DNA of 64,000 bases from assembly GCA_021464245.1 (NCBI GenBank), contig JADCRB010000036.1, positions 2,003,717 through 2,067,716 of the forward strand. The letters run 5' to 3'. The notes below the pieces were generated by a model. That model was given only the letters and a program-made list of their open reading frames with translations. It had not been told where the DNA came from and searched no databases. Position 1 is the first letter of the stretch. Every line of letters starts with the position of its first letter. This DNA is from Carallia brachiata. Taxonomy: Eukaryota > Streptophyta > Magnoliopsida > Malpighiales > Rhizophoraceae. The position numbers were made by a program, and so were the translations under genes. Positions 26,654 to 37,741 of the stretch are shown here, piece after piece.

Positions 26654-29600
26654 ATGACAAGTCAGCTGATCCAATCCATCATCCTCCTGGCACTATTTCC
26701 CCTCATCCAATCACACCCCTCCACGTCACTCCAACTACTCCTTCCGACTACCCTCTCCGTCGCGGACTTCGGCGCCACCGGAGACGGCATCCACTATGAC
26801 ACTCTTGCCATCCAATCGGCCATCAATAGCTGCCCCGCCACCACAACGACTACCTGCTACGTCAGATTCCCGCGGGGAACCTATTTAACCGCCACCGTTC
26901 GGCTGAAGTCCAACGTGATCCTGGACATCGAAGAGGGCGCCACCCTGCTGGGCGGCACGAGACTGGAGGACTACCCGAAGGAGTCGGACAGATGGTACGT
27001 GGTACTGGCGGAGAACGCGAGCGACGTGGGGATAACCGGCGGCGGCGTTGTGGACGGGCAAGGGCTGAAGTTCGTGAAGAGGTTTAACGAGATCAAGAAC
27101 GTGATGGTGAGTTGGAATCGGACAGGGGCTTGTTCGGGTGACGAGTGTAGGCCCAGGCTCGTTGGTTTCATCGGATGTTCTAATGTCCATGTCTGGAACG
27201 TAACTCTCAGACAACCTGCTTATTGGTGGTACGTTCCCTAAGCGCTTTTTTTTTTTTTTTTTTTTCTTGCAATCCACAACTTTAATTGCAATTATTTTCC
27301 TGATACTGATTAATCAATTAAACCATGGTAGAAAATGGGTTTTATTTTATGTTTCTTTCTTTTTTTTCTTTTTAAAGAAATAAACCAGTTGATGACTAGT
27401 TGGCTAATTTTTTTTGAAAGAATGTCTATGAATCTTGAAAGGCACAATAAAATTATATAGGCCATGTTTTCTCTAATGTAATCGTCTGTTACGTATTTTT
27501 ATCTTTTGATACACAAATTTAATTAGTAAAAAAATAAAAATGTAGACCTAAATTTGAAACACATCAAAATTTTCAGTATAGTAAAACTCATTAACTGTCA
27601 TAATTAATTTATCAGTTCATATCGTTTCAGATTGGTTAAAGCTAAAACGTTGGTTGTTTGATTCCATCAATACTAGACTTTCTAGCTCTTTTCCAAAAAC
27701 TTTAGCGGAAAATTAACTTTCGTGTAAGTTCTAACTATTGTTGTCAAGCAGTTGAGCCTTTTATCATTGAGTGAGAAATTGTGTTTGTTTTGCTTCTTGG
27801 CTATTTTAGATTGAAGTCAAACTAAGAAAAAAAAAAAGGAATTAGTCTGATAGTAATTTAATTTTAGTATCAACTAACCAAACAGAAAGGACCACTCATG
27901 GATCAAACACACTCATATATTCAGGAGTCTCACATAATACGGTACACAAAAGTTGATATAGAGATAGTACACATACGAACTATATTTTTTGTAATGAACT
28001 TAGTTATTTTTATAATTATATTTATTATTTTTATAATAAAAAATAATGTGTTAATTTCTTATATTACATTTTATTAATGTTATTGTAAAAATGATCAAAG
28101 TCTTCACAATATATATATTAAGTATGTCTACCAAAGTATGAGTACCAAATTTTTGTGTATAATATAATATAAGCGCTTCACAAAATAATTTTTTAAAAAT
28201 TAATTGTTGATGAAACGTTATTTTTTTATGTGAGATAAAACCTGTTTTTAAAAATTAATATGCAAGCCTTCTATTATAATCATTATGGAACACTTAAATA
28301 TGTAAGTATGGTGGCATATCATTATCTCATCACAATATCTGTGAAAGAGCAAATTATAGACATCCAATAAATGTTGTCAAGCCTTCTAATCTTAAGAAAA
28401 TTCAGACATATTGAGCTTCATTATTTAATTTAATAAAATTTTAAATTTATAATTTTCCACGCGAAGCTAATCTCTTTATAGCTTAAACCCGTCAAATTTT
28501 GTACAAAACTTCCACTAATGGACAAGCGGTCAACTTCAAGCTGATGCGGGCGGCAAGTTAGATGGTGGTGTACACCACCATGTTGGGGCCCCCAACCTTT
28601 TTTTCTGCTAATGGGACTCTTTGTCCGCCGCATATGGTTTTGGGCGGAGATAACCAAGTGCCCATTGCTGGATGGAGCCAAGCCATCATTGCGGGTCCCG
28701 CACTTTTGGCAAGAATCCTTTTTGTTGCAGCTTTTTTTCTTTTTTCAAGACTCTAAAAGATTATTTTAATAATCCACAAACACAAATCCCTTAAAATTAT
28801 TTTAATTTTCAAAGAAGTTTACTATACAGAGGCGTATTGATAAACACGTAGAGAACGCGTAATTTATTTAATAATTTATTTAAATTTTAATAAATTTAAT
28901 ATATTTTTTATAATTTAATAACTTAAATTTTTATGTTTCTACGCACTCATCTAAACGTGGCTGCATTTGTTTTCTGATTTTCAAATGGAGCTTTGAACAT
29001 TTCAGGTTGCGTCTTCTAACTGAATTAGTCTATCGTCTAGTATATGGACAGAGTCTGGCTCATAATTCTACGTCAATAAGGCCTTCGGCATGTTTTTACT
29101 AACACACAATCAAATCCTAGTATGCTAGTGGAAAAAAATGTTCTTTTTTTTTCTTTTTTTTTTTTGTGATGTTATATAATTTTAGAAGAATCTTATTACA
29201 TTGATGTAACAAAGAGTAGATACTAGATAAATATATAATTAATTATATATTTATTTTATATAACTAGATAATTAATTTTTGTAATAAAAATGAATATTTT
29301 TTCATTAATTTTTTGTTGCAAACTTTAATCGTTTGTTGTACAAAACAACTAAATAATTATTCCAAATAATTATTATCCGTCTGCTTTTTTCTGCGTTCAT
29401 ATACATTTTTCTATTTTAAATTACAAAAAAGGAGTTTAAATTTTTCTTCTGCTTATTTTTATGATATCAAAGTTCATACTTCTATTAATTCTCGTGAAAG
29501 ACTTATAATTTAATTCATTTATTTTGGTGAATATAATTTATTTATAATCTTATATCACATAATTAGTAGGTTTATTTAACATAGAAAATACAAAATAGAT

Positions 29601-30932
29601 TTATATGATATAAGATTATAAATGAGTTATACTAATAAAAAATAAAGTAAAATTAGCGAGTACCTCATTTATGATGCTCTTCTATATAGCTAAAATGAGA
29701 AAATAATGGACTATACTTTCTTTATTTGGTCTTTATGAGTGTATTTTTGCGCCAGTTTGCATGGCAATTAAGCTAACTTTACCTTGAACAATAAAGTTTA
29801 ATTCTAAATTTAATTAGGATTAAGCATGAATCTTCTATCGCCAAGCCTTTTGATTGCTACGTTTAACATATCTGATCTTAGATCGCAATCCATTATTGCA
29901 GCTTGCACATAGTACGGTGCCGCAACACATCTGTTCATGATGTTTCCATCTATGGCGATTTCAATACTCCTAACAATGATGGTATAGATATAGAGGACTC
30001 GAATCATACGTTCATTACAAGATGCCACATCGATACGGGAGACGATGCAATATGTCCGAAGACATCCACAGGGCCTCTTTACAACTTGACTGCCACAGAT
30101 TGTTGGATTCGAACAAAGTCTTCCGCGATCAAGCTCGGGAGTGCCAGTTGGTTTGATTTCAGGCATCTGGTCTTCGACAACATCACTATAGTCGACTCGC
30201 ATAGAGGGCTGGGCCTGCAGATACGCGACGGAGGTAACAAGTTCAAGAGCGATTTTTATGAATGAATTTTTGGATGCGGAAAAAAATGAGGGCCACGCGG
30301 TGCCCGACTCGGCGGGCAGATGCGCGGCCCTCTTACCCATTTATGACCCCTATTTCAGGGTACAGCCTACCCGGAGCAACAGGCTGTATAAAATGTGCCC
30401 TTTTTGATATGGTAGTTTGATATTTTACTGTCAACATGTGCAGGAAATGTAAGCGACATTACCTTCTCGAATATAAACATCAGCACAAGATACTATGATC
30501 CGTCGTGGTGGGGAAGAGCAGAGCCTATTTACGTGACAACCTGCCCGCGGGACTCAACCGCGAAAGAGGGCTCTATATCTGACATCCTTTTCATCAACAT
30601 AACTGCAAAATCCGAAAATGGTGTCTTCTTATCTGGTTCTAAACACGGCCGACTAAGTCACATGAGGTTCATTAACGTGGATCTCACTTACAGAAGATGG
30701 ACAAACTACAGGCGGGTTGGTGGACTACAGACCGGGTTGCCAGGGTCTTGTTAACCACAGTGCAGCAGGAATCATCATGGAACACATTCAAGGCGTTGAG
30801 GTTAAAAATGTGAACATGAGATGGTCTGATGGTCAAAATGACCACCACTGGGACAACCCTCTGGATTTCAGGCCTTCGACCGTAAATAACATTTCTTTCC
30901 TCAATTTCCATTCAGGTTTGTTTGAACAATGA
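26654..30932 (+). CDS. GH28 polygalacturonase-like (pectin lyase fold) protein, one frame break in exon 3
   Basis: GH28 proteins form right-handed beta-helices and usually hydrolyse pectin in the cell wall. Exons are 26654-27228, 29902-30233 and 30444-30932; intron 1 is 2.67 kb. Residues 1-20 form a signal peptide. The N-terminus has VADFGATGDG, typical of plant GH28. The aspartate regions are present: NTPNNDGID (213-221) and DTGDDA (236-241). The usual GHG histidine motif is replaced by KLGSAS (269-274), and the usual RIK by LQIRD, as in the At3g57790-like clade (from memory), so ordinary hydrolase activity is uncertain. In exon 3 the frame breaks at about 30706-30712: the incoming frame reads WTNYRRVG and stops at 30754, while the next frame continues VDYRPGCQGLVNHSAAG to a stop at 30932. 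A missing AC in an ACAC context accounts for it and gives 465 residues. Probably an assembly indel; could be a real null. Confidence 0.85.
28562..28596. repeat. Two adjacent perfect palindromes
   Basis: ATGGTGGTGTACACCACCAT at 28562-28581 is a perfect 20-base inverted repeat without spacer. It is followed directly by GTTGGGG-C-CCCCAAC at 28582-28596, a 7-base-arm inverted repeat with a single central base. Confidence 0.9.
29500..29655. mobile_element. MITE-like AT-rich foldback element in polygalacturonase intron 1
   Basis: The left half contains TTTATAATCTTATATCACAT; the right half carries its near-perfect reverse complement (ATATGATATAAGATTATAAA). Similarity extends outward for most of a 65-base arm on each side. 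There is no coding capacity. Element ends and target-site duplication could not be fixed by eye. Confidence 0.5.
30288..30332. repeat. GC-rich stem-loop in polygalacturonase intron 2
   Basis: Outer arms GAGGGCC (30288-30294) and GGCCCTC (30326-30332) pair, and inner arms TGCCCG (30301-30306) and CGGGCA (30313-30318) pair, within a strongly GC-rich 45-base patch in an otherwise AT-rich intron of 210 bases. Confidence 0.75.
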
Positions 30933-31488
30933 GACAGAAGAAACAGCACGATTTCAATGACTTTGATGTTATTTCTTGAATGGAATTTTTAGTCAAATTC
31001 CTTATTTTCCCATAAGAAGGTGAATTGATTGACGCTGATTATTTGAAAATGTTATTGTATCAAAGGGGATATGTAAGTTAATAAAGGGAGGCTTTCAGTC
31101 ATCTTCCATTTGCTCAAAAGCATATTTACTGGCTGTCAATTCTCTAACAAGCTTTGTGGTGTCATCCGGTCCATCAGTGCTGTGATGGGTATTCCCGATA
31201 AGATAAGTTGAATGAAGATATGAACAGGACTTGTGATTTCGGATACAGGCATAATGACTAATATAGACTAATATTTTGATGATGTACATTTTTCCTATTA
31301 ATAACAAAAAAAATTGGATGCCTTTTTGGAAGGTCTATTACAGGCTTCCATTTCCATTCCTAGGTGACTTGCTTTTTACTGATTTAGCACGAGTTCAGTC
31401 CTGTTGTCGTTCTTCTGGGCTTTGAAGGTGAAAGATACATAATAATGCAACAAAAATAGCTCGTGCACGCCCATCAAACGGTTGGGTC
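30933..31488. other. Intergenic, 3'UTR of the polygalacturonase-like gene and PPR promoter
   Basis: Short spacer between two genes on the same strand. It contains the likely 3'UTR (AATAAA-like TTAATAAAGG near 31080) and a weakly GC-richer stretch before the PPR gene. No coding signal. Confidence 0.5.
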
Positions 31489-31534
31489 ATGAAATTGCTC
31501 TATAAGTTCAACTTGCTTATCCCCCGTCCCAAAC

Positions 31535-33608
31535 ATGCTAATTACTCTTCCTTCTTCAAGAACCCATTTACCGCCAACTCAGCCTCTCCTCTTACCACCA
31601 AATGCGGCGTCGCTTTGCACCAAAGGTTCCCTGCAAGAAGCCTTATTGGATATGGCAATTCAGGGCGCTCAAATGGGATTTCATGGCTACCACGCAGTCT
31701 TGAACGAGTGCGTGAATGAAAGGGCCATTAGAGAAGGCCAAAGGGTCCATGCCCACATGATCAAAACGTGTTATCTCCCGCCCGTGTATCTGAGGAACAG
31801 GTTGATCATCTTATATACTACGTGTAATTATTTGGATGATGCGAGGCATGTGTTCGACGAAATTCCTGAGAGGGACGTGGTTTCCTGGACTGCCATGATT
31901 TCGGGTTACTGTCAGAATGGATTTGGGTGTGAGGCATTGCCTCTTTTTGTTGATATGCTAAGATCAGGTAATCTGTGGGTTCCGTTTTTGATTTGGGTCA
32001 CATAGAACATTTCTTGCACTCTTGCTTGCATAAATAGTTGTCAGAATTAATCCGACAACATGGCATTTGTTGGCTGCCGTTAGCTATTGGAGTAAATTGA
32101 GAAGAGGTGGTCTTTTTTAAGAGAGATTCTCTATGTTTCTGATACCCACTTACACTTTATGCAGATATAGGGCCAAATGAATACACTTTTGCAACTGTGC
32201 TTAGTTCTTGTACTGGCATTTCTGGTTTCCAGTTGGGAAAGCAAGTTCACTCTCTAGCAGTCAAGAGTAACTATGAATCACATATATTTGTTGGGAGCTC
32301 ACTTCTTGACATGTATGCCAAAGCCGGTAGAATCCATGAAGCTCGGGAAGTTTTTGAATGCTTGACAGAAAGGGATGTTGTTTCGTGCACAGCAATCATC
32401 TCAGGTTATGCCCAATTAGGTCTAGATGAAGAGGCATTGGAATTGTTTCGAAGGTTGCAGAGGGAAGGAATGAGTTCAAATTATGTTACTTATGCCAGCG
32501 TGTTGACTGCATTATCTGGCCTTGCTGCATTGGACCATGGAAAACAAGTTCACAGCCATGTCCTTAGATGCAACCTAAATTTTTTGTTGTACTTCATAAT
32601 TCTTTGATTGATATGTACTCAAAATGTGGAATCCTTGCATACTCGAGAAGGATCTTCGATAAAATGGCCGAGCGAACTGTTATCTCTTGGAATGCAATGC
32701 TTGTGGGGTACAGTAAACACGGAATGGGAACAGAAGTAATTGAGCTTTTTAAATTAATGAAAGACGAGAATAAAATTAAACCCGACAGTGTCACCTTCTT
32801 GGCTGTTCTATCTGGCTGCAGCCATGGAGGCTTGGAAAATAAAGGCCTGGAAGTCTTTGATGAGATGGTGAATGGGAAAGAAGGGATTGAGCCAGAGATT
32901 GGGCATTATGGTTGCGTTGTTGACTTGCTTGGGCGAGCTGGCCAAATAGAAAAGGCTATTGAACTTATCAAAAAGATGCCTTTTGAGCCAACAGCCGCCA
33001 TTTGGGGTTCGCTTTTGGGTGCCTGTAGAGTGCACTCAAATTTTGAGATGGGAGAATATGTTGGTCAACGGCTTTTAGAAATAGAGCCTGAAAATGCTGG
33101 TAATTATGTCATTCTTTCTAATTTATACGCTTCTGCAGGGAGATGGGAAGATGTGAGAAGCCTAAGGGAAATGATGATGGAGAAGGCAGTGAAAAAAGAG
33201 CCTGGAAGAAGCTGGATTGAACTTGAACAAACCATTCATAGTTTTCATGCAAGTGATCGATCCCATCCAAGGAGGGAAGAAGTATTTCAGAAAGTGAAGG
33301 AGTTGTCAATTAAGTTCAAGGAAGCTGGCTATGTTCCTGATTTGAGTTGTGTACTGTATGATGTGGATGATGAGCAAAAGGAGAAAATACTGCTGGCCCA
33401 CAGTGAGAAGCTGGCTTTGGCCTTTGGACTGATTTCTACTCCTGAAGGATTCCCAATCCGTGTGATAAAAAACCTCCGCATTTGTGTTGATTGTCACAAT
33501 TTTGCCAAATTTGTGTCTGGGGTTTGTGAAAGAAAAGTTTCTATGAGAGATAAAAACAGGTTCCATCACATTGTTGGGGGAATCTGTTCTTGTAGTGACT
33601 ACTGGTAG
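31535..33608 (+). CDS. PPR protein of the PLS-DYW class, At3g13770-like, one frame break
   Basis: DYW-class PPR proteins bind organellar transcripts and often direct C-to-U editing; the Arabidopsis relative is predicted to be mitochondrial. Exons are 31535-31967 and 32165-33608, joined as SDIGPNEYTF. Arrays of PPR motifs (for example VSWTAMISGYCQNG, VSCTAIISGYAQLG, ISWNAMLVGYSKHG) fill the protein. The E/E+ region is followed by a DYW domain with HSEKLA (the HxE zinc site), CVDCH, and a terminal CSCSDYW. The frame breaks at about 32575-32586: after HVLRCNL the incoming frame stops at 32607, and the next frame resumes FFVVLHNSLIDMYSKCG. One missing base in the AAATTTTTT run explains it and yields 625 residues, close to the relative's length. 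The N-terminus is uncertain: an ATG at 31489 in another frame gives a better mitochondrial-type presequence (MKLLYKFNL), so a second slip near 31600 is possible. In the used frame there is a stop at 31490. Confidence 0.87.
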
Positions 33609-35780
33609 TTTTTTTCCACCACTTTAGGTGAGAAGCAATTTCTGGCTGATATAATCTCACTTTGCTAAAGCCTTGAGTCTACTTCAAGCAATTTTGTTCA
33701 CCGGCAAGGCCTTGAAATTTCCATTGGAGTTTGTTGGATGTAAACAAAAGTCCATGCTTGAAAGCTGAAACGTCTTTTATGGGCACAGCTACTCCCTTAT
33801 TCATCCTGCTTGTTTGTACATGAGCAGCTTGAGAACTTTAAGCCATCGAGGAGACTAGAAGCTTGAAATATGAAGACAATGGCAGAAGATGACGATCTTC
33901 AACTTTGTGGTGAAGAACAGGCATAAGTTTCTTGCATATGACAGAAGAGCTAGAGAAGATAATAACAAGTACCACAAATTTTCTTCTAGATATCGATGTC
34001 CAGTGGAGACCATCGATAACCAATTGACAAATCTTTCTGTTTAAGGTTATGTGGGACGCAATGATATCAGGTTACTAGTGCAGAGGACCTTCCACAATAA
34101 TGAGAAGACTGAACGCAGCTAAGTTGGCTTACATTCAATCATGTGGAACCCCATGGGATTAACTTAGTTGGTAAAAAGTGAGTGTTATTGACCAGAATTT
34201 GATTCTTAGGGGCAAGCCATTAGGGAATGATCTTCTCATGTTAATTTTTAGTCTGGCATGGATGACCTACCTTTGAGTAGACTGCTATAGTGCATCCAAA
34301 TTGAGCTTCACTAACAAATGACCACAATGCTAGGAAGGGGAGCCAACGTGCATTGCTGACCCACAATGCTAGGAAGGGAAGCCAATCGTGCATTGCTGAC
34401 CCACAATGCTAGGAAGGGGAGCCAATCATGCATTGCTCTCCTGTTGGCAAACTTGTACCTATGTATGGATGTAAAACCCTCATCAAAGAAATGTTCAGAG
34501 GAAACATTCTTAAACTACTTTTGGATCTATTGACATTTCCAAACTACAAAGTGTTTGTAGAACTGCAATATTATCCTCTTAGGAGTTAGGAATAACCTAC
34601 CAGGTTAACATAACGAGAAATATTATAATAATAAAATAACGAATAAAATAATATGTGTAGTTTGATAATTAAAATTTAAAAAAAAAAGATAAATTGTTAT
34701 TATGTGATGATTATTTTATTATTATATAAAATTAAGTTGTCTGATAAAATTTTAAATTAATTTCATACAGATTACTTATTCTCTGAATTTGAGATATCGT
34801 CAGTTTAAGGATGGATTAAGGGAGTGTTTGGTTTTATTGTTGGAAGGTTCTGTGACAGTTAAAACATAAAAGTAACATAAAAGTAAGGTAAAATAATATT
34901 TAGTTAATTTTTTGTAAAACTATTGTTGCCAATAGGACTTACAAACAACTATTGATTGAAAATATTGAGGACCCCTTACTTTTTTTTTTCATCAGCTGCT
35001 GATGAAAAGTATAATTATCAAACTGACATTGAAAAAAAGCACTGCACACTGTACACACTTTGCAAGGTCGCGGAGGGAAGCTAAAATTGTAGAGTCAGAT
35101 TGGAACAAGCAACGGCAGAGACTAAAACAACATTTTTTTTTTGTTTTTGTAACTTATCTTTGTAAACTGTAAAATAAAAGTAAAATAATTTTATTTTGTT
35201 AAAATTCCATCGGCAGAGAGGGAAGCTTTTTTCTAACTTATCTCCCTCACCTCTCTCTTTCCTCTGCTCTATAAAAGTAACATGTTCCAAAAAAAAAAAT
35301 CTATAAAACTAATAATATTTTTTTTAAATACAATAATTTATATAGTAAAAATAATATTTTAAAAAATAATATTTTTTTAAAATTATGGTCAATTTTCAAA
35401 TCACACATTTAATAAATTTTATTTATAAGTAAATAAGAAATATTTTCATAGTCCTAATCTAAATTAGCCAAAAAATGAAAAAATAATCTATTTTAATAAA
35501 ATCAAAATAAGATGTTTATAATAGTCATTTTACTATTTAATTGACAATAATTAGTGTTAATTTAATTAAATATTATAATTTCTTTTTGTTTTTTAACAGA
35601 AACAATCCATAACAACAATTAATATTGATAACAATAATTAATAATCAGTAAAAAAAACAACACAATAAGCAAACCCAATCACCTCCAAAATAAACAAACA
35701 AAAAATAAAAGGGAGTATATGAGGGCTTAAGGCTGGCGAAACGACGCCGGTTTGGCCATTTTTACTCGGCGATCAACAAA
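33609..35780. other. Intergenic between PPR and ESSS genes
   Basis: This holds the PPR 3'UTR, a three-copy 40-base tandem repeat (34322-34440), a possible SINE-like patch near 34155-34230 (TTAGTTGGTAAA and a degenerate TTTGATTCTTAGGGG that resemble internal promoter boxes), then AT-rich DNA. The last bases are the ESSS promoter. No coding frame was supported. Confidence 0.5.
34322..34440. repeat. Tandem repeat, three copies of about 40 bases
   Basis: The unit CACAATGCTAGGAAGGGGAG plus CCAATCGTGCATTGCTGACC occurs three times in a row with one or two differences per copy, starting near 34322, 34361 and 34401. The last copy is slightly truncated. Confidence 0.9.
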
Positions 35781-35857
35781 ACCTTACTTACGCTCAGAGC
35801 TCCGTCTCCCTCTCTCACACAACCCCAAACCCCAAACCCGAAACGTACCGTTTAGCG

Positions 35858-36217
35858 ATGCCCACTCCACAACCATTGACGGCGGCGTCCACCATGCTCC
35901 GGCAGCGCCTGTTATCGTCCCTCCGTAAACGAGGAGGCGCAGCGGCGGGACCCAGCAGGTGGACGAGCCCAGGGCACGAGGAGCGGCCAAAGGGATACCT
36001 CTTCAACAGGACGCCGCCACCGCCGGGACAGTCGCGCAAATGGGAGGACTGGGAGCTGCCCTGCTACATCACCAGCTTCCTCACTATCGTGACCCTCGGC
36101 GTCGGCCTCAACGCCAAGCCCGATCTCACCATCGAGACCTGGGCCCACCAGAAGGCTATAGAGCGCCTCGAGTCCGAAAAGTTGGCTCTCTCGACCACTT
36201 CTAGCGATTTAGAATGA
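35858..36217 (+). CDS. Mitochondrial complex I ESSS subunit (NDUFB11-like)
   Basis: ESSS is a small single-span accessory subunit of the membrane arm of NADH:ubiquinone oxidoreductase in the inner mitochondrial membrane. The 119-residue frame has no intron. Residues 1-45 are Arg/Ser/Ala-rich with few acidic residues, as in mitochondrial targeting segments. The conserved core follows: RPKGYLFNRTPPPPGQSRKW, then WELPCYITSF leading into one membrane helix (about 68-85), and a charged tail (AHQKAIERLESEKLA). An internal ATG at residue 13 is an alternative start. From memory it matches Arabidopsis At3g57785/At2g42310, whose neighbours are the same bHLH and polygalacturonase-like genes. Frame intact, first exon GC-rich relative to surroundings. 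Confidence 0.87.
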   Translation: MPTPQPLTAASTMLRQRLLSSLRKRGGAAAGPSRWTSPGHEERPKGYLFNRTPPPPGQSRKWEDWELPCYITSFLTIVTLGVGLNAKPDLTIETWAHQKAIERLESEKLALSTTSSDLE

Positions 36218-37741
36218 GCAAGAATCAGCCCGATCCTGCGGTTACTATCAACGTTTTCGGATCCAAACTTTCCGGGTTTTTGTTGGGTGGTGAACTCGTT
36301 TCTTTATATATATTTTTTTCCAGTATTTTCAATGTTGATAACGAAAATATTTAGTTGAATAAATGAAGCTTTTCGAGTATTGTTGGAAATTGGAGCTAAT
36401 GGATTAGCTGTAATTTTGATCTTTCGTATCTCGAAGATTCTAACTATCTTTGTTTTAAATTCTTTGTTGAATTAGATTATAATTTGCACTTCAGAATTAT
36501 ATTAATATCAACATTTAGGTGTTTGGGATGCCTGAGTCCCATGGATTGTTGCTTCAAATATGTTGTTGAGATGTGGGTTTTTCTTGAAGCTCTGTCTCTT
36601 CTCATTTTGTTTGGTATTGACTTCTGTATTTGGAATTAAAAACATGTCAATTTGTATGATCTGCACAACTCATTAATCTGCATTACTTGTCATTCTTGTT
36701 CACTTTGTGCTTGCTCGCCTGGTCGATCCTCTTGAGGTTTGATCATATGAACTTCTGTATGTATCTCTTTGAATGCAATCGGGATGGATATGGATTCGAT
36801 TTTCTAGGTTTAGTGTGTGTAACGGGGCATCTGTTTATCTTGTTGACTCATTGTGGTTGACTTGATGTTCTTGGATTTCGGAGTTATGCTCATTGCTTCT
36901 AGTCGATGACTTTTTTGTGTTGCTGTAGCAAGTTCAATTGTCATGTCTGTAGGTTCAAGTGTGTTTGTTTTGAATAAGATGTTGGGTTTCCAATAGCTCC
37001 TCAGATACTTATTTGTTGTTCAGTTCTCATCACCTTCATTGGTTAAATTGCATTTTCCTTCATTCATTTTAAATCACGAAACTGTGCACCTTTTTTTTTT
37101 TTTTTTTTTGCATTTTTTATTTTGGACTGACGGATGGGAGCCTTTGCCATTCAACTTGTGATTGTTTTGTCACTAGGCGCTATGCTTTCCATATGTTAGG
37201 TAATTGGTGCAGATACATTAACCAACATTGCTTTCGTGGTTTATTTGCTGGGTAGATTTTTCAGTCGCAGCCTCATGAAGACTACTTAAAGTTTCAGTAA
37301 CCTGGAAAGCCTTTAGGCTTCCTTGTGCCATTTTTATTCCTTCAATGTGATGTCAACCTATTGCTGAACTTTATTGATTTCTTGTGGACAAAATTTCACA
37401 CTTTAATGAATTAAACTTGTGGTTTTGATGTTTAGTCTGATAACTTGCACTTTGGTGCATTTTTCCCTTTTTTGTGCTTCAAATTCAAACTAAGGTAGGT
37501 TGTAGATAGCTGGTGACTGAGGCGGTCGATTAATGTCTCAGGGGTGATGTAATGTGATATCTGTTGACCTGTGTTATGATGAAACTTATCAATATTTATT
37601 AAAGTGATATTTGGAATTGGAAGAAGTAGAAACTGAAGCTAGACCTTGATTAAGTTGGGCATGAATTTGGCAAATTCAAAGGCAAAGTTTTAACTCCATA
37701 ATTTATTTTCTGATGTACCCAAAAGAAAAAACATTCAGAAT
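36218..37741. other. T-rich region after ESSS, no coding signal
   Basis: About 1.5 kb that is T-rich on the plus strand and less AT-skewed than other intergenic DNA. It reads like a long 3'UTR, intron or non-coding transcript. It contains no frame of note. A poly-T of 20 lies near 37091-37110. Confidence 0.4.

Larger units (their letters stand above)
27229..29901 (+). other. Intron 1 of the polygalacturonase-like gene with inserted repeats
   Basis: The donor TG/GTACGT and acceptor ATTGCAG/CTTGCAC join into YWCLHIVRC, a junction typical of this protein clade. The intron contains a 20-base perfect palindrome (28562-28581), a second palindrome beside it, and a MITE-like hairpin (29500-29655). 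Its size suggests growth by insertion. Confidence 0.75.

Noticed and set aside
26885..27277. 130-codon minus-strand frame opposite polygalacturonase exon 1
   Set aside because: It is a shadow of the GC-rich exon on the other strand.
29810..30340. 176-codon minus-strand frame opposite polygalacturonase exon 2
   Set aside because: The plus strand encodes conserved GH28 sequence here; the minus frame crosses an intron and has no family match.
34322..34440. Regular repeats suggesting a CRISPR-like array
   Set aside because: The units are directly adjacent with no unique spacers, and the genome is eukaryotic; it is a minisatellite.
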